Shown here piece by piece: positions 30,722-40,485 of a stretch of DNA of 64,000 bases; position 1 is the first letter of the stretch, and the number at the start of each line of letters is the position of its first letter. Under the pieces are notes generated by a model. The model did no database searches, was not told where the DNA came from, and was given only the letters and a program-made list of their open reading frames with translations. The position numbers and the translations under genes are program-made. Source of the DNA: Pseudomonas putida (lineage in GTDB: Bacteria; Pseudomonadota; Gammaproteobacteria; Pseudomonadales; Pseudomonadaceae); assembly GCF_025905425.1 (NCBI RefSeq), contig NZ_CP109603.1, forward strand, positions 5,720,501 to 5,784,500, in the 5' to 3' direction.

Positions 30722-30784
30722 GCGCGTGGCTCTGTGGTGTAGTGAACACCGTGGCCCACCCGCAGGTAGCCACGGCGCTGCAAC

Positions 30785-32464
30785 TCAACGTTCGTGAACG
30801 TAGGTGCCCGGAGATGCCTCGCCAGCGGCATAGGCGCGGTTGCCCAGGCGGGTCGGCGCTTTTTTCAGGTCGCCGGCACGTTCGCCCAGCCACGTCTGCC
30901 AATGCAGCCACCAGGAATCGGCATGCTTGGTCGCGTTCTCCTGCCAGGCCACGGGGTCGCCTGGGCGATCGGCGCCGGTCATGAAGCGCGCCTTGGGGTT
31001 GCCCGGCGGGTTGAGGATGCTCTGGATGTGGCCGCTGTTGGACAGCACGAACTCGATCTTGCCGCCAAACAGGTGCGCCGAGCGGTAGCAGGACGGCCAC
31101 GGGGTGATGTGGTCGTTGGTGCCTGCCAGGCTGTAGATGTCGCAGGTGACCTGCTTCAGGTCGATCGGCGTGCCGCACACTTCCAGTGCGTCGGGACGGA
31201 TCAGCGGGTTGCTTTTGAACATCTCGATCAGGTCGCCATGGAAGGCGGCCGGCAGGCGCGTGGTGTCGTTGTTCCAGAACAGGATGTCGAACACCGGTGG
31301 CTCGTTGCCCAGCAGGTAGTTGTTGACCCAGTAGTTCCAGATCAGGTCGTTGGGGCGCATCCAGGCGAACACCTTGGCCATCTCGCTGCCTTCGAGCACG
31401 CCGGCCTGGTAGGAGTGGCGCTTGGCGGCTTCGAGGGTCTGTTCGTCGACGAACAGCGCGACCTGGGTGTCCATGGTGGTGTCCAGCACGCTGACCAGCA
31501 GGGTCAGGGCATTGACCTTCTTCTCGCCAAGGGCGGCGTAATGGCCCACCAGCGCGGTGCAGGTGATGCCGCCGGAGCAGGCGCCGAGCATGTTCAGGTC
31601 TTTGCTGCCGGTAATTGCCAGCACCGCATCGACCGCTTCCTTGAGTGCATCGATGTAGGTCGACAGGCCCCATTCACGCTGGGCCTTGGTCGGGTTGCGC
31701 CAGCTGATGATGAAGGTCTGCTGCTGGGCGCGCAGGCAGAAGCGCGCCAGGCTTTTTTCCGGGCTGAGATCGAACACGTAGAACTTGTTGATCTGCGGCG
31801 GCACCACCAGTAGCGGCCGCGCATGTACTTGTTCGGTGATGGGGCTGTACTGGATCAGCTCCAGCACGTCGTTGCGGAACACCACGGCGCCGTCGCTGGT
31901 GCCCAGGTTCTTGCCCACTTCGAAGGCGTCCATGTTCACCTGGCTGGGCATGCCGCCGTTGTTGACCACGTCTTTGGCCAGGTTGGACAGGCCATCGAGC
32001 AGGCTTTTGCCACCGGTTTCGAAGAAGCGTTTGACCGCTGCCGGGTTGGACAAGGTGTTGGTCGGCGCCATGGCCTCGGTCATCAGGTTGATGACGAACT
32101 GCCCGCGGCTGATGTCCTGGGGCGACAGGTCGCTGCTGCCGATCCACTCCTGCAGCTCATTGCGCCAGGCCAGGTAGGTTTGCAGGTAGCGGCGGTAAAG
32201 GGGGTTGTTGCTCCAGGCGGGGTCGTTGAAGCGGCGGTCGTCGCTCTCGGGGGCCAGGCTGGATTTGCCCAGCAGCACGTTCTTCAGCTCCAGGCCAAAG
32301 TGCGCCACGTGCTTGGCGCTGTGCAAGGGTTGGCGCACTGCCTGGCGCAGCACGGTACGTGCCGAGCTCAGCAGGTCCTTGCGGCGGATGCCGATGACCG
32401 GGTTCAACCCCAAGGTGTTCTCCGAGGCTTGCCGCTGCAACTCATCGTTGTTCTTGTTACTCAT
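30785..32464 (-). CDS. phaC1: Medium-chain-length PHA synthase 1
   Basis: The main class II PHA synthase, 559 residues, with the catalytic Cys296 in GACSGG, and Asp and His in the segments SLAGTNDHITPWPSCY and NSGHIQSILNPPGNPKA. The ATG at 32464 has GGAG nine bases upstream. It is the first gene of the pha operon, with a long 5' region of about 350 bases containing a sigma-54-like site and a hairpin from the preceding gene. Confidence 0.98.
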   Translation of the reverse strand: MSNKNNDELQRQASENTLGLNPVIGIRRKDLLSSARTVLRQAVRQPLHSAKHVAHFGLELKNVLLGKSSLAPESDDRRFNDPAWSNNPLYRRYLQTYLAWRNELQEWIGSSDLSPQDISRGQFVINLMTEAMAPTNTLSNPAAVKRFFETGGKSLLDGLSNLAKDVVNNGGMPSQVNMDAFEVGKNLGTSDGAVVFRNDVLELIQYSPITEQVHARPLLVVPPQINKFYVFDLSPEKSLARFCLRAQQQTFIISWRNPTKAQREWGLSTYIDALKEAVDAVLAITGSKDLNMLGACSGGITCTALVGHYAALGEKKVNALTLLVSVLDTTMDTQVALFVDEQTLEAAKRHSYQAGVLEGSEMAKVFAWMRPNDLIWNYWVNNYLLGNEPPVFDILFWNNDTTRLPAAFHGDLIEMFKSNPLIRPDALEVCGTPIDLKQVTCDIYSLAGTNDHITPWPSCYRSAHLFGGKIEFVLSNSGHIQSILNPPGNPKARFMTGADRPGDPVAWQENATKHADSWWLHWQTWLGERAGDLKKAPTRLGNRAYAAGEASPGTYVHER

Positions 32465-32684
32465 CTACGACGCTCCGTTGTCCAGAGACGAGTACCGGTT
32501 GCCTGTGGCGGGGTGCACAGTCCAGAGCCCGGTACTGCTACTCGGGTGACCAGTGATAAGGAACAGCGGTGCTGCTGGCCGGATGCATGGGGTGATGAGC
32601 TGCGGGGAATTCTGCGTGTGAAGACAGCCTGCTTTCGCTCGCGACCTCTACATACCGGCTTGGTCCTGATTGCCTTCAAGGCGA

Positions 32685-32700
32685 TGCAGGGAACTTGCCA
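32685..32700 (-). promoter_or_regulatory. Candidate sigma-54 (RpoN) promoter for phaC1
   Basis: On the minus strand the 16 bases TGGCAAGTTCCCTGCA match the sigma-54 consensus TGGCACG-N4-TTGCA closely, with GG and GC ten bases apart. Transcription would start near 32673 and give a leader of about 210 bases before phaC1. Confidence 0.45.
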
Positions 32701-32735
32701 GCTCCATTGGTTACCCGACTTTCATGTAATGCGCA

Positions 32736-32759
32736 AGACAGCCCGTCACTGGGCTGTCT
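32736..32759 (-). terminator. Hairpin downstream of the DUF971 gene
   Basis: AGACAGCCC and GGGCTGTCT form a 9-base stem with a six-base loop, about 60 bases after the stop. Only a weak T content follows on the minus strand, so termination is likely but not certain. Confidence 0.5.
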
Positions 32760-32817
32760 GTAGGGCATTCAAGCAGATGAGATTAGAAAATGCGCTCTAA
32801 ACATTGGATGGCTTGCG

Positions 32818-33195
32818 CTAGAGCATGAGTTTCACCACCGATTCGGCCGGATCGCGGGACTTTCCGGCCTTATGCAACTCGTCGAGGTACTCGGCCCAGA
32901 GCTGATCCTGGCGCAGGCTTAACTGCTCAAGGTATTCCCAGGTGAACAGGCCGCTGTCATGGCCATCGTCGAAGGTCAATTTCAGTGCATATTGGCCAGC
33001 GGGTTCGAGGCCGACGAGGCCGACGTTGATCTTGCCCACTTGCAGGATAGGGTTGCCGTGGCCCTGGACCTCGGCGGAGGGGGAGTGCACGCGCAGGAAT
33101 TCGGCGGGCAGGTGGTAGACCTCGTTGGGGCCGTAGGTAAGGCTGAGGGTCTTGGAGGCTTTGTGCAGATTGATGGCGGTGGGTAGACGGGCCAT
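32818..33195 (-). CDS. DUF971 (gamma-butyrobetaine hydroxylase N-terminal-like) protein
   Basis: A 125-residue cytoplasmic protein consisting of a single DUF971 domain, the module found at the N-terminus of gamma-butyrobetaine hydroxylases and in small proteins near Fe-S assembly functions. Visible features are the LTYGPNEVYHLPAEFLRV start, GLEPAGQYALKLTFDDGHDSGLFTWEYL in the middle, and a charged C-terminal helix. The exact role is unknown. The ATG at 33195 is preferred over the upstream in-frame start because the family starts there. It follows hslU by 93 bases and is co-directional. Confidence 0.88.
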   Translation of the reverse strand: MARLPTAINLHKASKTLSLTYGPNEVYHLPAEFLRVHSPSAEVQGHGNPILQVGKINVGLVGLEPAGQYALKLTFDDGHDSGLFTWEYLEQLSLRQDQLWAEYLDELHKAGKSRDPAESVVKLML

Positions 33196-33261
33196 GGCTG
33201 AATCTCTCGGGAGCTGATGGTGCAAGCTTCCAGCTTCGGTGCAAGAGATTCAAGTTTGATT

Positions 33262-33280
33262 GGGGCCGCAAAGCGGCCCC
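33262..33280. terminator. Hairpin after hslU (REP-associated type)
   Basis: GGGGCCGC-AAA-GCGGCCCC is a perfect 8-base stem just downstream of the hslU stop. The same small hairpin accompanies REP copies near 10560-10577 and 35448-35464. No T run follows. Confidence 0.45.
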
Positions 33281-33288
33281 ATACGGTC

Positions 33289-34632
33289 TTACAGGATGTA
33301 GCGCGACAGGTCTTCGTTCTGCGCCAGCTCACCCAGGTGGCTGTTCACATACCCGGCGTCGATCTGGATCGACGTTTCGTCGTGAGTGCTGGCCAGGTCG
33401 CCGGCACTGAACGACACCTCTTCGAGCAGGCGCTCGAGCAGGGTGTGCAGGCGGCGGGCACCAATGTTTTCGGTCTTTTCGTTGACCTGGTAGGCGATCT
33501 CGGCCAGGCGCTTGATACCGTCGGTGAGGAACTCGATGTTCAGGCCTTCGGTCTTGAGCAGGGCCTGGTACTGTTCGGTCAGCGAAGCGTGCGGCTCCTG
33601 CAGGATGCGCTCGAAGTCTTGCGGGGTCAGCGCCTTGAGTTCGACACGGATCGGCAGACGGCCTTGCAGCTCAGGTACCAGGTCGCTCGGCTTGCTCAGG
33701 TGGAACGCGCCCGAGGCGATGAACAGAATGTGGTCGGTCTTGACCATGCCCAGCTTGGTGTTGACGGTGCAGCCTTCGATCAACGGCAGCAGGTCGCGCT
33801 GAACGCCCTCGCGGGATACATCGGCGCCGCCGACGTTGCCGCGCTTGGCCACTTTGTCGATTTCGTCGATGAACACGATGCCATGCTGTTCGACGGCTTC
33901 CAGGGCCTTGGCCTTGAGTTCTTCTTCGTTGACCAGGCGGCCCGCTTCTTCCTCGCGGACCATTTTCAGTGCTTCTTTGACCTTGAGCTTGCGCGCCTTG
34001 CGCTTGCCCTTGCCCATGTTGGCGAACAGGCTCTGCAGCTGGTTGGTCATCTCTTCCATGCCGGGCGGCGCGGCGATTTCGACGCCCACGGCATCAGCCA
34101 CTTCGATTTCGATTTCCTTGTCGTCCAGCTGGCCTTCGCGCAGGCGCTTGCGGAACAGCTGGCGGGTGTTGGAATCGCTGCTGGTCTGCGCGGCTTCTTC
34201 GCTGAAGCTGGTGACCCGCGCCTGCGGCAGCAGGGCGTCGAGGATGCGGTCTTCGGCGGCGTCTTCGGCGCGGTGGCGCACGCGGATGATCTCCTGCTCG
34301 CGGAGCATCTTAAGCGCGGCATCGGCCAGGTCGCGGATGATCGACTCGACATCACGGCCCACGTAGCCGACTTCGGTGAACTTGGTCGCTTCGACCTTGA
34401 TGAACGGCGCGTTGGCCAGCTTGGCCAGGCGACGGGCGATTTCGGTCTTGCCGACACCGGTCGGGCCGATCATCAGGATGTTCTTCGGTGTCACCTCGGC
34501 ACGCAGCTCGGCAGGCAGCTGCATGCGCCGCCAGCGGTTGCGCAGGGCGATGGCCACGGCGCGCTTGGCGTCGTCCTGGCCGATGATGTGGCGGTTGAGT
34601 TCGTGAACGATTTCGCGGGGGGTCATGGACAT
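33289..34632 (-). CDS. hslU: HslUV protease ATPase subunit
   Basis: HslU is the AAA+ unfoldase that feeds substrates to the HslV peptidase. The 447-residue protein has Walker A GPTGVGKT at 56-63, Walker B in [11 protein letters not shown], an I-domain with charged helices (about 110-230), and the C-terminal RYIL tail that docks into HslV. The ATG at 34632 matches the family start [13 protein letters not shown]. It follows hslV by 76 bases. Confidence 0.98.
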   Translation of the reverse strand: MSMTPREIVHELNRHIIGQDDAKRAVAIALRNRWRRMQLPAELRAEVTPKNILMIGPTGVGKTEIARRLAKLANAPFIKVEATKFTEVGYVGRDVESIIRDLADAALKMLREQEIIRVRHRAEDAAEDRILDALLPQARVTSFSEEAAQTSSDSNTRQLFRKRLREGQLDDKEIEIEVADAVGVEIAAPPGMEEMTNQLQSLFANMGKGKRKARKLKVKEALKMVREEEAGRLVNEEELKAKALEAVEQHGIVFIDEIDKVAKRGNVGGADVSREGVQRDLLPLIEGCTVNTKLGMVKTDHILFIASGAFHLSKPSDLVPELQGRLPIRVELKALTPQDFERILQEPHASLTEQYQALLKTEGLNIEFLTDGIKRLAEIAYQVNEKTENIGARRLHTLLERLLEEVSFSAGDLASTHDETSIQIDAGYVNSHLGELAQNEDLSRYIL

Positions 34633-34708
34633 GATGAAAATGGTCCTCAAGCAGAATGAGTCAGCGTGGAAAAGCCCCACCACTGGGATGGGGCGCCAGA
34701 ACAGCTGA

Positions 34709-35239
34709 TCAGTCGGCCAGGTCCTGCTCCTCGATGGTCAGGTTATGGTTGGTGAACACGCAGATGTCACCGGCGATGTTCAGGGCGGTCTCGGCGATTT
34801 CGCGGGCCGAGAGGTCGGTCTTGTTCAGCAGGGCACGGGCTGCGGCCTGGGCGTAGGCGCCACCGGAACCCATGGCGATCAAGCCGTCTTCGGGTTCGAC
34901 CACGTCGCCGTTGCCGGTGATGATCAGCGAGGCATCCTTGTTGGCCACGGCCAGCATGGCTTCCAGGCGGCTCAGGGAGCGGTCGGTGCGCCATTCTTTG
35001 GCCAGCTCGACGGCAGCACGGACCAGGTGGCCCTGGTGTTTCTCCAGTTGCCCTTCAAAGCGCTCGAACAGGGTGAAAGCATCGGCGGTGGCACCGGCGA
35101 AACCGGCGATAACCTGGCCGTGGTACAGGCGACGAACCTTCTTGGCGTTGCCTTTCATCACGGTGTTGCCGAGGGAAACCTGGCCGTCGCCGCCCATGAC
35201 GACTTTGCCGTTACGGCGGACAGAAACGATGGTGGTCAA
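34709..35239 (-). CDS. hslV: HslUV protease catalytic subunit
   Basis: HslV is the proteasome-beta-like threonine peptidase of the HslUV complex. The TTG at 35239 is chosen because it gives the 176-residue form in which the catalytic Thr follows the initiator Met ([19 protein letters not shown]); GGAG lies about ten bases upstream. The frame stays open to 35287, but an earlier start would bury the nucleophile. Gly-rich [17 protein letters not shown] supports the fold. Confidence 0.97.
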   Translation of the reverse strand: MTTIVSVRRNGKVVMGGDGQVSLGNTVMKGNAKKVRRLYHGQVIAGFAGATADAFTLFERFEGQLEKHQGHLVRAAVELAKEWRTDRSLSRLEAMLAVANKDASLIITGNGDVVEPEDGLIAMGSGGAYAQAAARALLNKTDLSAREIAETALNIAGDICVFTNHNLTIEEQDLAD

Positions 35240-35356
35240 GGGGAGAGTCTCCACGCAGCGGGGCGAAAGTGCCTGATGCAGACTCATATGGGGGTGGGGG
35301 GAAGGATTTCAACCTTGGGGGATGAGTGGTTGAGCTTGGCAGGCACATTTGAGCTG

Positions 35357-35464
35357 GCCCATTCGCGGGGCAAGCCCGCTCCCACAGGTTCTGCGCAATC
35401 ATCAGGGTAAGCGGAGAACCTGTGGGGGCGGGCTTGCCCCGCGAATGGGCCGCAGAGCGGCCCC
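35357..35464. repeat. Inverted REP pair between pyrC' and hslV
   Basis: Copies at about 35357-35390 and, inverted, 35418-35452 are separated by a short spacer, and the pair continues into a GGGCCGC-AGA-GCGGCCC hairpin. It lies downstream of the pyrR-pyrB-pyrC' unit and upstream of no gene in its own orientation, so it is a transcript end for the pyr genes. Confidence 0.88.
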
Positions 35465-35473
35465 TGGGGTTAC

Positions 35474-36745
35474 TCAGGCCTCGTGGCAGACGTGCCCATC
35501 GACCAAGGTATAACGCACGGCGCCAGGCAGGCAGTGGCCGATGAACGGGCAGTTTTCGCCACGGGAAAGCCACTGCTCGCCGGCGACGGTCGAGGCTTTC
35601 GGGTCGAACAGCACCAGGTCCGCCGCGCCACCGACCTTCAGCTCACCCGCCGGCAGGCGCATGGCGGCAGCCGGGCCGCTGGTCAGGCGCGCCAGCAAGG
35701 TCGGCAGATCGACCAGGCCGTCCTCGACCAGGGTCATGGCCAGTGGCAGCAGCACTTCGACGCTGCTAATGCCAGGCTCGGTGGCACCGAACGGGGCCAA
35801 CTTGGCATCGCGCTCATGCGGCTGGTGGTGGCTAGAAATCGCCTGGATCACACCCGACTTGACTGCCGCGCGCAGGCCGTCGCGGTCGGCGGCGGTACGC
35901 AGCGGCGGCTGCACGTGGTACAGGCTGGAAAACTCGCGCAGCGACTCGTCGGTGAGAATCAGCTGATACAGCGCCACGTCGGCGGTCACCGGCAGGCCCA
36001 GTTCCTGGGCTTGGGCGATCAGCCGCGCGCCGCGGGCGCTGGTGATCTGGGTGAAGTGCGCGCGCACGCCAGACTGTTCGACCAGCAGCAGATTGCGCGC
36101 CAGGGCCACGGTCTCGGCGGTTTCGGGGATGCCCGGCAGGCCGAGGAAGCTGGCCATGGCGCCTTCATGGGCCAGGCCACCCTGGGCCAGGTCGCGGTCC
36201 TGGGAGTGGAACACCACGGTCAGGTCGAAGGTGGCGGCGTACTCCAGGGCGCGGGCCAGGGTGCGGTTGTTGGGGATTTGCTTGAGGCCATTGCCGAAGG
36301 CCACGCAACCGGTGTCGCGCAGGGCTACCAGCTCGGCCAGTTGCTCACCTTCCAGGCCCTTGGTCAGGGCGCCGATCGGGTAGACCTTGCTGTTGCCGGC
36401 TTCGCGGGCGCGGTCGAGAATCAGCTCGGCCACCGCCGAGGTATCCAGTACCGGTTTGGTCTGCGGCGGGCAGCACAGGCTGGTCACACCACCGGCCACG
36501 GCGGCGCGGGTTTCGCTGGCGATGTTGCCTTTGCGGCTGTAGCCCGGCTCGCGCAGGGCCACGTCGAGGTCGACCAGGCCAGGCGCTGCGATCAGGCCGT
36601 CGGCCTGGATCGTGCGGTTGGCGCTGAAGCCGGCCGGTGCCGCGCCGATCGCAGCGATGCGGCCGCCGTCCAGGTGCAGGTCGGTGATCTGGTCCAGGCC
36701 GCTCTTGGGGTCGATGACCCGGGCGCCAAGAATACTGATGCTCAC
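35474..36745 (-). CDS. pyrC': Dihydroorotase-like protein lacking catalytic histidines (PyrC')
   Basis: A 423-residue amidohydrolase-fold homologue of dihydroorotase. The metal motif, normally DxHxHxREPG, reads D59-L-D61-V-A63-LREPG, so both His ligands are lost, and the catalytic-Asp segment reads [11 protein letters not shown] rather than containing a TDHAPH motif. It is therefore almost certainly inactive. In Pseudomonas such proteins hold the aspartate transcarbamoylase dodecamer together. It overlaps pyrB by four bases, which supports co-assembly. An active dihydroorotase must be encoded elsewhere. Confidence 0.95.
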   Translation of the reverse strand: MSISILGARVIDPKSGLDQITDLHLDGGRIAAIGAAPAGFSANRTIQADGLIAAPGLVDLDVALREPGYSRKGNIASETRAAVAGGVTSLCCPPQTKPVLDTSAVAELILDRAREAGNSKVYPIGALTKGLEGEQLAELVALRDTGCVAFGNGLKQIPNNRTLARALEYAATFDLTVVFHSQDRDLAQGGLAHEGAMASFLGLPGIPETAETVALARNLLLVEQSGVRAHFTQITSARGARLIAQAQELGLPVTADVALYQLILTDESLREFSSLYHVQPPLRTAADRDGLRAAVKSGVIQAISSHHQPHERDAKLAPFGATEPGISSVEVLLPLAMTLVEDGLVDLPTLLARLTSGPAAAMRLPAGELKVGGAADLVLFDPKASTVAGEQWLSRGENCPFIGHCLPGAVRYTLVDGHVCHEA

Positions 36746-37746
36746 AGGGCGTTCTCCTGGTCGAGTTGGCGTTGCGCGTTTTGCCCGCTCATGGCCATGG
36801 ACAGCACGGCCATGCGCACGGCAATGCCGTACGTCACCTGGTTGAGAATCACCGAGTGCTTGCCGTCGGCCACTGCCGATTCGATCTCCACGCCGCGGTT
36901 GATCGGGCCAGGGTGCATGACAATGGCATCGGGCTTGGCACCGGCCAGGCGCGCGGTGGTCAGGCCGAACAGGCGGTAGAACTCGCCCTCGCTGGGCAGC
37001 AGGCCGCCGGCCATGCGTTCACGCTGCAGGCGCAGCATGATCACCACGTCGACATCTTTCAGGCCTTCGGCGAGGTCGGTGTAGACCTTCACGCCGTATT
37101 GCTCGATACCGATCGGGATCAGGGTTTTCGGGCCGACCACGCGGATGTCCGGGCAGCCCAGCGCCTTGAGCGCGAGCATGTCGGAGCGGGCCACGCGCGA
37201 ATGCAGGATATCGCCGACGATGGCCACAGACAGGTTTTCGAAGCTGCCTTTGTGCCGACGGATGGTCAGCATGTCGAGCATGCCCTGGGTCGGGTGCGCA
37301 TGGCGGCCATCGCCACCGTTGATCACGGCCACATCGGGGCACACGTGCTCGGCGATGAAGTGCGCGGCGCCCGAATCGGAGTGGCGCACGACGAACATGT
37401 CGGCAGCCATGGCTTCCAGGTTGCGCAAGGTGTCGAACAGGGTTTCGCCTTTGCTGGTCGAGGAGGTCGACACGTTGAGGCTAATCACGTCGGCAGACAG
37501 GCGCTGCGCGGCCAGTTCGAAGGTGGTGCGGGTACGGGTGGAGTTCTCGAAGAACACGTTGCACACGGTCTTGCCGCGCAGCAACGGGACTTTTTTAACG
37601 GCCCGGGCACCGACTTCCAGGAAGGAGTCGGCGGTGTCGAGGATCTCGGTCAGCAGTTCGCGGGGCAAACCGTCGAGCGAGAGAAAGTGGCGCAGCTGGC
37701 CCTGATCATTGAGCTGCAGCGGGCGCTTGGCGTCGATTGGCGTCAT
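36742..37746 (-). CDS. pyrB: Aspartate carbamoyltransferase catalytic subunit
   Basis: PyrB makes carbamoyl aspartate in pyrimidine synthesis. The 334 residues contain the carbamoyl-phosphate loop [13 protein letters not shown], the HPTQGMLDM segment and the MHPGPINRG motif. The length and the paired PyrC' fit the Pseudomonas class A enzyme, which has an extended N-terminus (about 10-15 residues) involved in nucleotide inhibition. It lies 12 bases after pyrR. Confidence 0.97.
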   Translation of the reverse strand: MTPIDAKRPLQLNDQGQLRHFLSLDGLPRELLTEILDTADSFLEVGARAVKKVPLLRGKTVCNVFFENSTRTRTTFELAAQRLSADVISLNVSTSSTSKGETLFDTLRNLEAMAADMFVVRHSDSGAAHFIAEHVCPDVAVINGGDGRHAHPTQGMLDMLTIRRHKGSFENLSVAIVGDILHSRVARSDMLALKALGCPDIRVVGPKTLIPIGIEQYGVKVYTDLAEGLKDVDVVIMLRLQRERMAGGLLPSEGEFYRLFGLTTARLAGAKPDAIVMHPGPINRGVEIESAVADGKHSVILNQVTYGIAVRMAVLSMAMSGQNAQRQLDQENAL

Positions 37747-37758
37747 CGCGGGGGACTC

Positions 37759-38277
37759 TTAAAGGGCGGAAGCGGAGGCGAGGTCCTGGCGCTCGAGGGC
37801 GAGCGGTGCGGGTCCGGTCAATTTTACCCGTTCATGGGCTGCCAGCGACAGGGTGGCACCGAGCACATTGGGACGAATCGGCAGTTCGCCGGCATCCAGG
37901 TCGAGCAGGCAGACCAAGGTGACACTGGCCGGGCGGCCATAATCGAACAGTTCGTTGAGCGCGGCGCGAATGGTGCGGCCGCTCATCAGGACGTCGTCGA
38001 TCAGCACCAGGTGCTGGCCTTCGATTTCGAAGGGTAGCTCGGACGGGCGCACCTGCGGGTGCAGGCCGTTCTGGCTGAAGTCATCGCGGTAGAACGACAC
38101 GTCCAGGGTGCCCATGGGGCTGGTATCGCCCATTTCTTCCTGCAGCGCCTGGGCGACCCAGACGCCGCCCGTGCGGATGCCGATGAAGCGCGGCTCGGTG
38201 ATAGCACGGCGGGCCAGGTGGGCGCGAAGGTCGACAGCCATCTGCCGGATCAGATCGGCGGGATTGGGTAGGCTCAT
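37759..38277 (-). CDS. pyrR: PyrR bifunctional regulator / uracil phosphoribosyltransferase homologue
   Basis: The 172-residue phosphoribosyltransferase-fold protein has the PRPP motif [17 protein letters not shown] and the family start [14 protein letters not shown]. In Pseudomonas, PyrR acts on pyrimidine gene expression. AGGAG lies six bases before the ATG at 38277. It leads the pyrR-pyrB-pyrC' unit, following ruvX by 46 bases. Confidence 0.93.
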   Translation of the reverse strand: MSLPNPADLIRQMAVDLRAHLARRAITEPRFIGIRTGGVWVAQALQEEMGDTSPMGTLDVSFYRDDFSQNGLHPQVRPSELPFEIEGQHLVLIDDVLMSGRTIRAALNELFDYGRPASVTLVCLLDLDAGELPIRPNVLGATLSLAAHERVKLTGPAPLALERQDLASASAL

Positions 38278-38323
38278 TGCGTGCTCCTCGGGGGCCGCCG
38301 GCATTGCCCGGCGGCAAAGATGA

Positions 38324-38749
38324 TCAGGTATTGGCCTCCAGCCAGCCTTGCAGCAGCAGGGCGGCGGCAATGGCGTCGACCGGGTTGTCGCGGTAGCTGC
38401 CGCGCTGGCCACCCCGGGTCAGGCGTTCGCCCTTGGCCTCGAAGGTGGTCAGGCGTTCGTCGTGGGTGTGCACGGGCAGGTTGAAGCGGCCGTTCAGGCG
38501 CCGGGCGAACTTCTCGGCGCGGGCGCTCATTTCGCTGGGCGTGCCGTCCATGTTCAACGGCAGGCCGACGACGATGGCGTCGGGCTTCCATTCGGCGACC
38601 AGTTTTTCCACCTGGGCCCAGTCCGGCACGCCGTTTTGCGCTTTCAGGGTGCACAGCTCGCGAGCCTGGCCAGTAATGACCTGGCCAACCGCCACGCCGA
38701 TCTGTTTAGTGCCGTAGTCGAAGCCCAGCAGCAAGCGTAGTTCGGCCAT
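38324..38749 (-). CDS. ruvX: Putative Holliday junction resolvase / pre-16S rRNA nuclease
   Basis: A YqgF/RuvX-family RNase H-fold protein of 141 residues that matures the 5' end of 16S rRNA and has been proposed as a resolvase. The N-terminal [16 protein letters not shown] carries the metal Asp, with further acidic residues in [15 protein letters not shown] and DERLTTFEA. It overlaps yqgE by one base. Confidence 0.95.
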   Translation of the reverse strand: MAELRLLLGFDYGTKQIGVAVGQVITGQARELCTLKAQNGVPDWAQVEKLVAEWKPDAIVVGLPLNMDGTPSEMSARAEKFARRLNGRFNLPVHTHDERLTTFEAKGERLTRGGQRGSYRDNPVDAIAAALLLQGWLEANT

Positions 38750-39318
38750 CAGGCGTGGCCCGCCTGGCTGGTCAGCAGGCTGAGGTTGATGCCCAGGCTG
38801 GCGGCCGCAGCGTTCAGGCGCTGGTCGCTGGCAAGGCCGAAGATGATCTCGGGATCGAACGGGCAGTTGAGCCAGGCGTTATCGGCCAGCTCCGCTTCCA
38901 GCTGGCCAGCTTCCCAACCGGCGTAGCCCAGGGTGATCAGGCTGTTTTGCGGCCCGACGCCTTCGGCGATGGCAAACAGCACGTCCTGCGAGGTGGATAG
39001 CGACAGGCCCTGCAGCTCGATGGTGGCCTGGTAGGTGCACTCGCTGGAGTGCAGCACGAAACCGCGATCGGTCTGCACCGGGCCACCCTGGTAGATCGGC
39101 ACGTGCAAGGTGCTGGCCGGGGGTTCATCGTCCGGGCGCAACTGTTCGAGGATATCGGCCAGGCTGAGCTCCTGCGGTCGGTTGACCACCAGGCCCATGG
39201 CGCCATTGGCATTGTGCTCGACGATGTACGTGAGGGTCTGGGCAAAGTTCGGATCGGCCATGTGCGGCATGGCGATCAGGAACTGATGCTTGAGGTAGCT
39301 CGGGGCGAGGGTTTTCAT
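38749..39318 (-). CDS. yqgE: UPF0301 protein YqgE
   Basis: A 189-residue member of the UPF0301/AlgH family, common beside ruvX; the molecular role is not settled. Conserved segments are YLKHQFLIAMPHMADPNFAQT, GAMGLVVNRPQ and IYQGGPVQTDRGFVLH. The ATG at 39318 matches the family start MKTLAPSYLKHQ; the longer frame upstream overlaps a REP sequence and is not coding. Confidence 0.94.
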   Translation of the reverse strand: MKTLAPSYLKHQFLIAMPHMADPNFAQTLTYIVEHNANGAMGLVVNRPQELSLADILEQLRPDDEPPASTLHVPIYQGGPVQTDRGFVLHSSECTYQATIELQGLSLSTSQDVLFAIAEGVGPQNSLITLGYAGWEAGQLEAELADNAWLNCPFDPEIIFGLASDQRLNAAAASLGINLSLLTSQAGHA

Positions 39319-39373
39319 GGGGGATAGTGTGGCGCCAGGTGACGAGGCTGACAAGGTGGTTTGTGTGTCGCCT

Positions 39374-39472
39374 GTGCCGGCCCTTTCGCGGGGCGAGCCC
39401 GCTCCCACAAGGATCACCACAAGTCTGAAAACTGTGAAGGACCTGTGGGAGCGGGCTTGCCCGCGAAGAGGC
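39374..39472. repeat. Inverted REP pair between tonB and yqgE
   Basis: Copies lie at about 39380-39412 (GCGGGGCGAGCCCGC, one change from the core) and, inverted, 39441-39472. They separate tonB from yqgE on the minus strand and are the likely tonB transcript end. Confidence 0.85.
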
Positions 39473-39488
39473 CAGTACCGCCAGCTAA

Positions 39489-40394
39489 TCAGTTACTCGA
39501 CAACCGGTCCCCACGGGCAAATCGCCAAGTGCGGATGATCTCCAACCGGTCGAATTCCGCCAGGTCGCCGGTAAACGGCGCAAACGGCGCCGCCAGCCTG
39601 ACGATGCGTTGCGCCGCCTGGTCCAGCACCGCTTGCCCGGACGACTCCAGCACCAGTACCTCGTACAGCGAACCATCGCGGTTGATCGACACCATCATGC
39701 GCAGGTTGCCGTAGATTTGCTGGCGCCGCGCTTCGTCTGGGTAATTGAGGTTACCCACCCGCTCGACCTTCTTGCGCCACTCCTCCTTGTACCAGGCGCC
39801 CTTGTCGCGCATGGTCGAGGCCGCGTTGAGGCGGTGGATGCGTGGGCGCTTGGCATACAGCTGCTGTTCGTTGGACAGCTCGGCCTCAAGGCTGGCGATC
39901 TGGCTGGACAGTTGCGAGCTGTCGAAGTCAGGCGTCGGTGTTGCCGGCTTGGGCTGCGCCTTGCTTTCCTTGGGTTTGGGTTCGACTTTTTGTGGTTTGG
40001 CGGCCTTGGTCACCACCGCCGACTTCTCGGGGGTGGGCGGCGGCGCGACGTCGGGCCTGGCCGCAGGTGGCGGTGTGACCTTGTTGATCTTGCTGTCCTG
40101 GAAGGGGGCGACCTCGGTGGTCTTGGGCACCGCCTTTTTTTCCAGGGTGCCGCTGCCTTGCTGGTTGTCCTGAGCCTGGAAATCGGCCTTCTCGGGCGCT
40201 TTCTCGCTTTTGAAGGTGGCCAGGGTGATGTCCATGGTGTGGCGGATTTCAGCAGGCTTGGCCACGGTAAAACCAACGCCAAGGATCAGCGCCAGGTGCA
40301 CCAGGGCAGCCAGAAACAGGGTAAAGCCGAGCCGATCCACCGGGCGAACGCGGGGTGGCAGCAGGTCGGAGGGGATGTCAGCGGGCAGCGTCAT
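39489..40394 (-). CDS. tonB: TonB-family energy transducer
   Basis: TonB-family inner-membrane protein of 301 residues that couples proton motive force to outer-membrane receptors. It has an N-terminal membrane anchor (about 22-45, FTLFLAALVHLALILG with the functionally important His), a Pro/Lys-rich periplasmic spacer (residues about 85-155), a coiled-coil-prone helix, and the C-terminal TonB domain beginning near NYPDEARRQQIYGNLRMMVS. No exbB or exbD is adjacent. It follows gshB by about 90 bases. Confidence 0.9.
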   Translation of the reverse strand: MTLPADIPSDLLPPRVRPVDRLGFTLFLAALVHLALILGVGFTVAKPAEIRHTMDITLATFKSEKAPEKADFQAQDNQQGSGTLEKKAVPKTTEVAPFQDSKINKVTPPPAARPDVAPPPTPEKSAVVTKAAKPQKVEPKPKESKAQPKPATPTPDFDSSQLSSQIASLEAELSNEQQLYAKRPRIHRLNAASTMRDKGAWYKEEWRKKVERVGNLNYPDEARRQQIYGNLRMMVSINRDGSLYEVLVLESSGQAVLDQAAQRIVRLAAPFAPFTGDLAEFDRLEIIRTWRFARGDRLSSN

Positions 40395-40485
40395 CAGGTA
40401 TCCAGCAACCGCGGGGCGGGGCAGCAGGCCAAGTAAAAAGGACCTGCATCATACCCCACTCTGCGATTATGCCGCGCGTTGCCGG

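Larger units (their letters stand above)
32465..32817. promoter_or_regulatory. Upstream region of phaC1 (353 bases, no gene)
   Basis: This gap lies between the stop of the DUF971 gene and the phaC1 start, both on the minus strand. It holds a hairpin near 32736-32759 and a sigma-54-like element at 32685-32700. A PhaD-binding site is expected from work on P. putida, but I could not place it. I saw no convincing coding frame. Confidence 0.6.
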
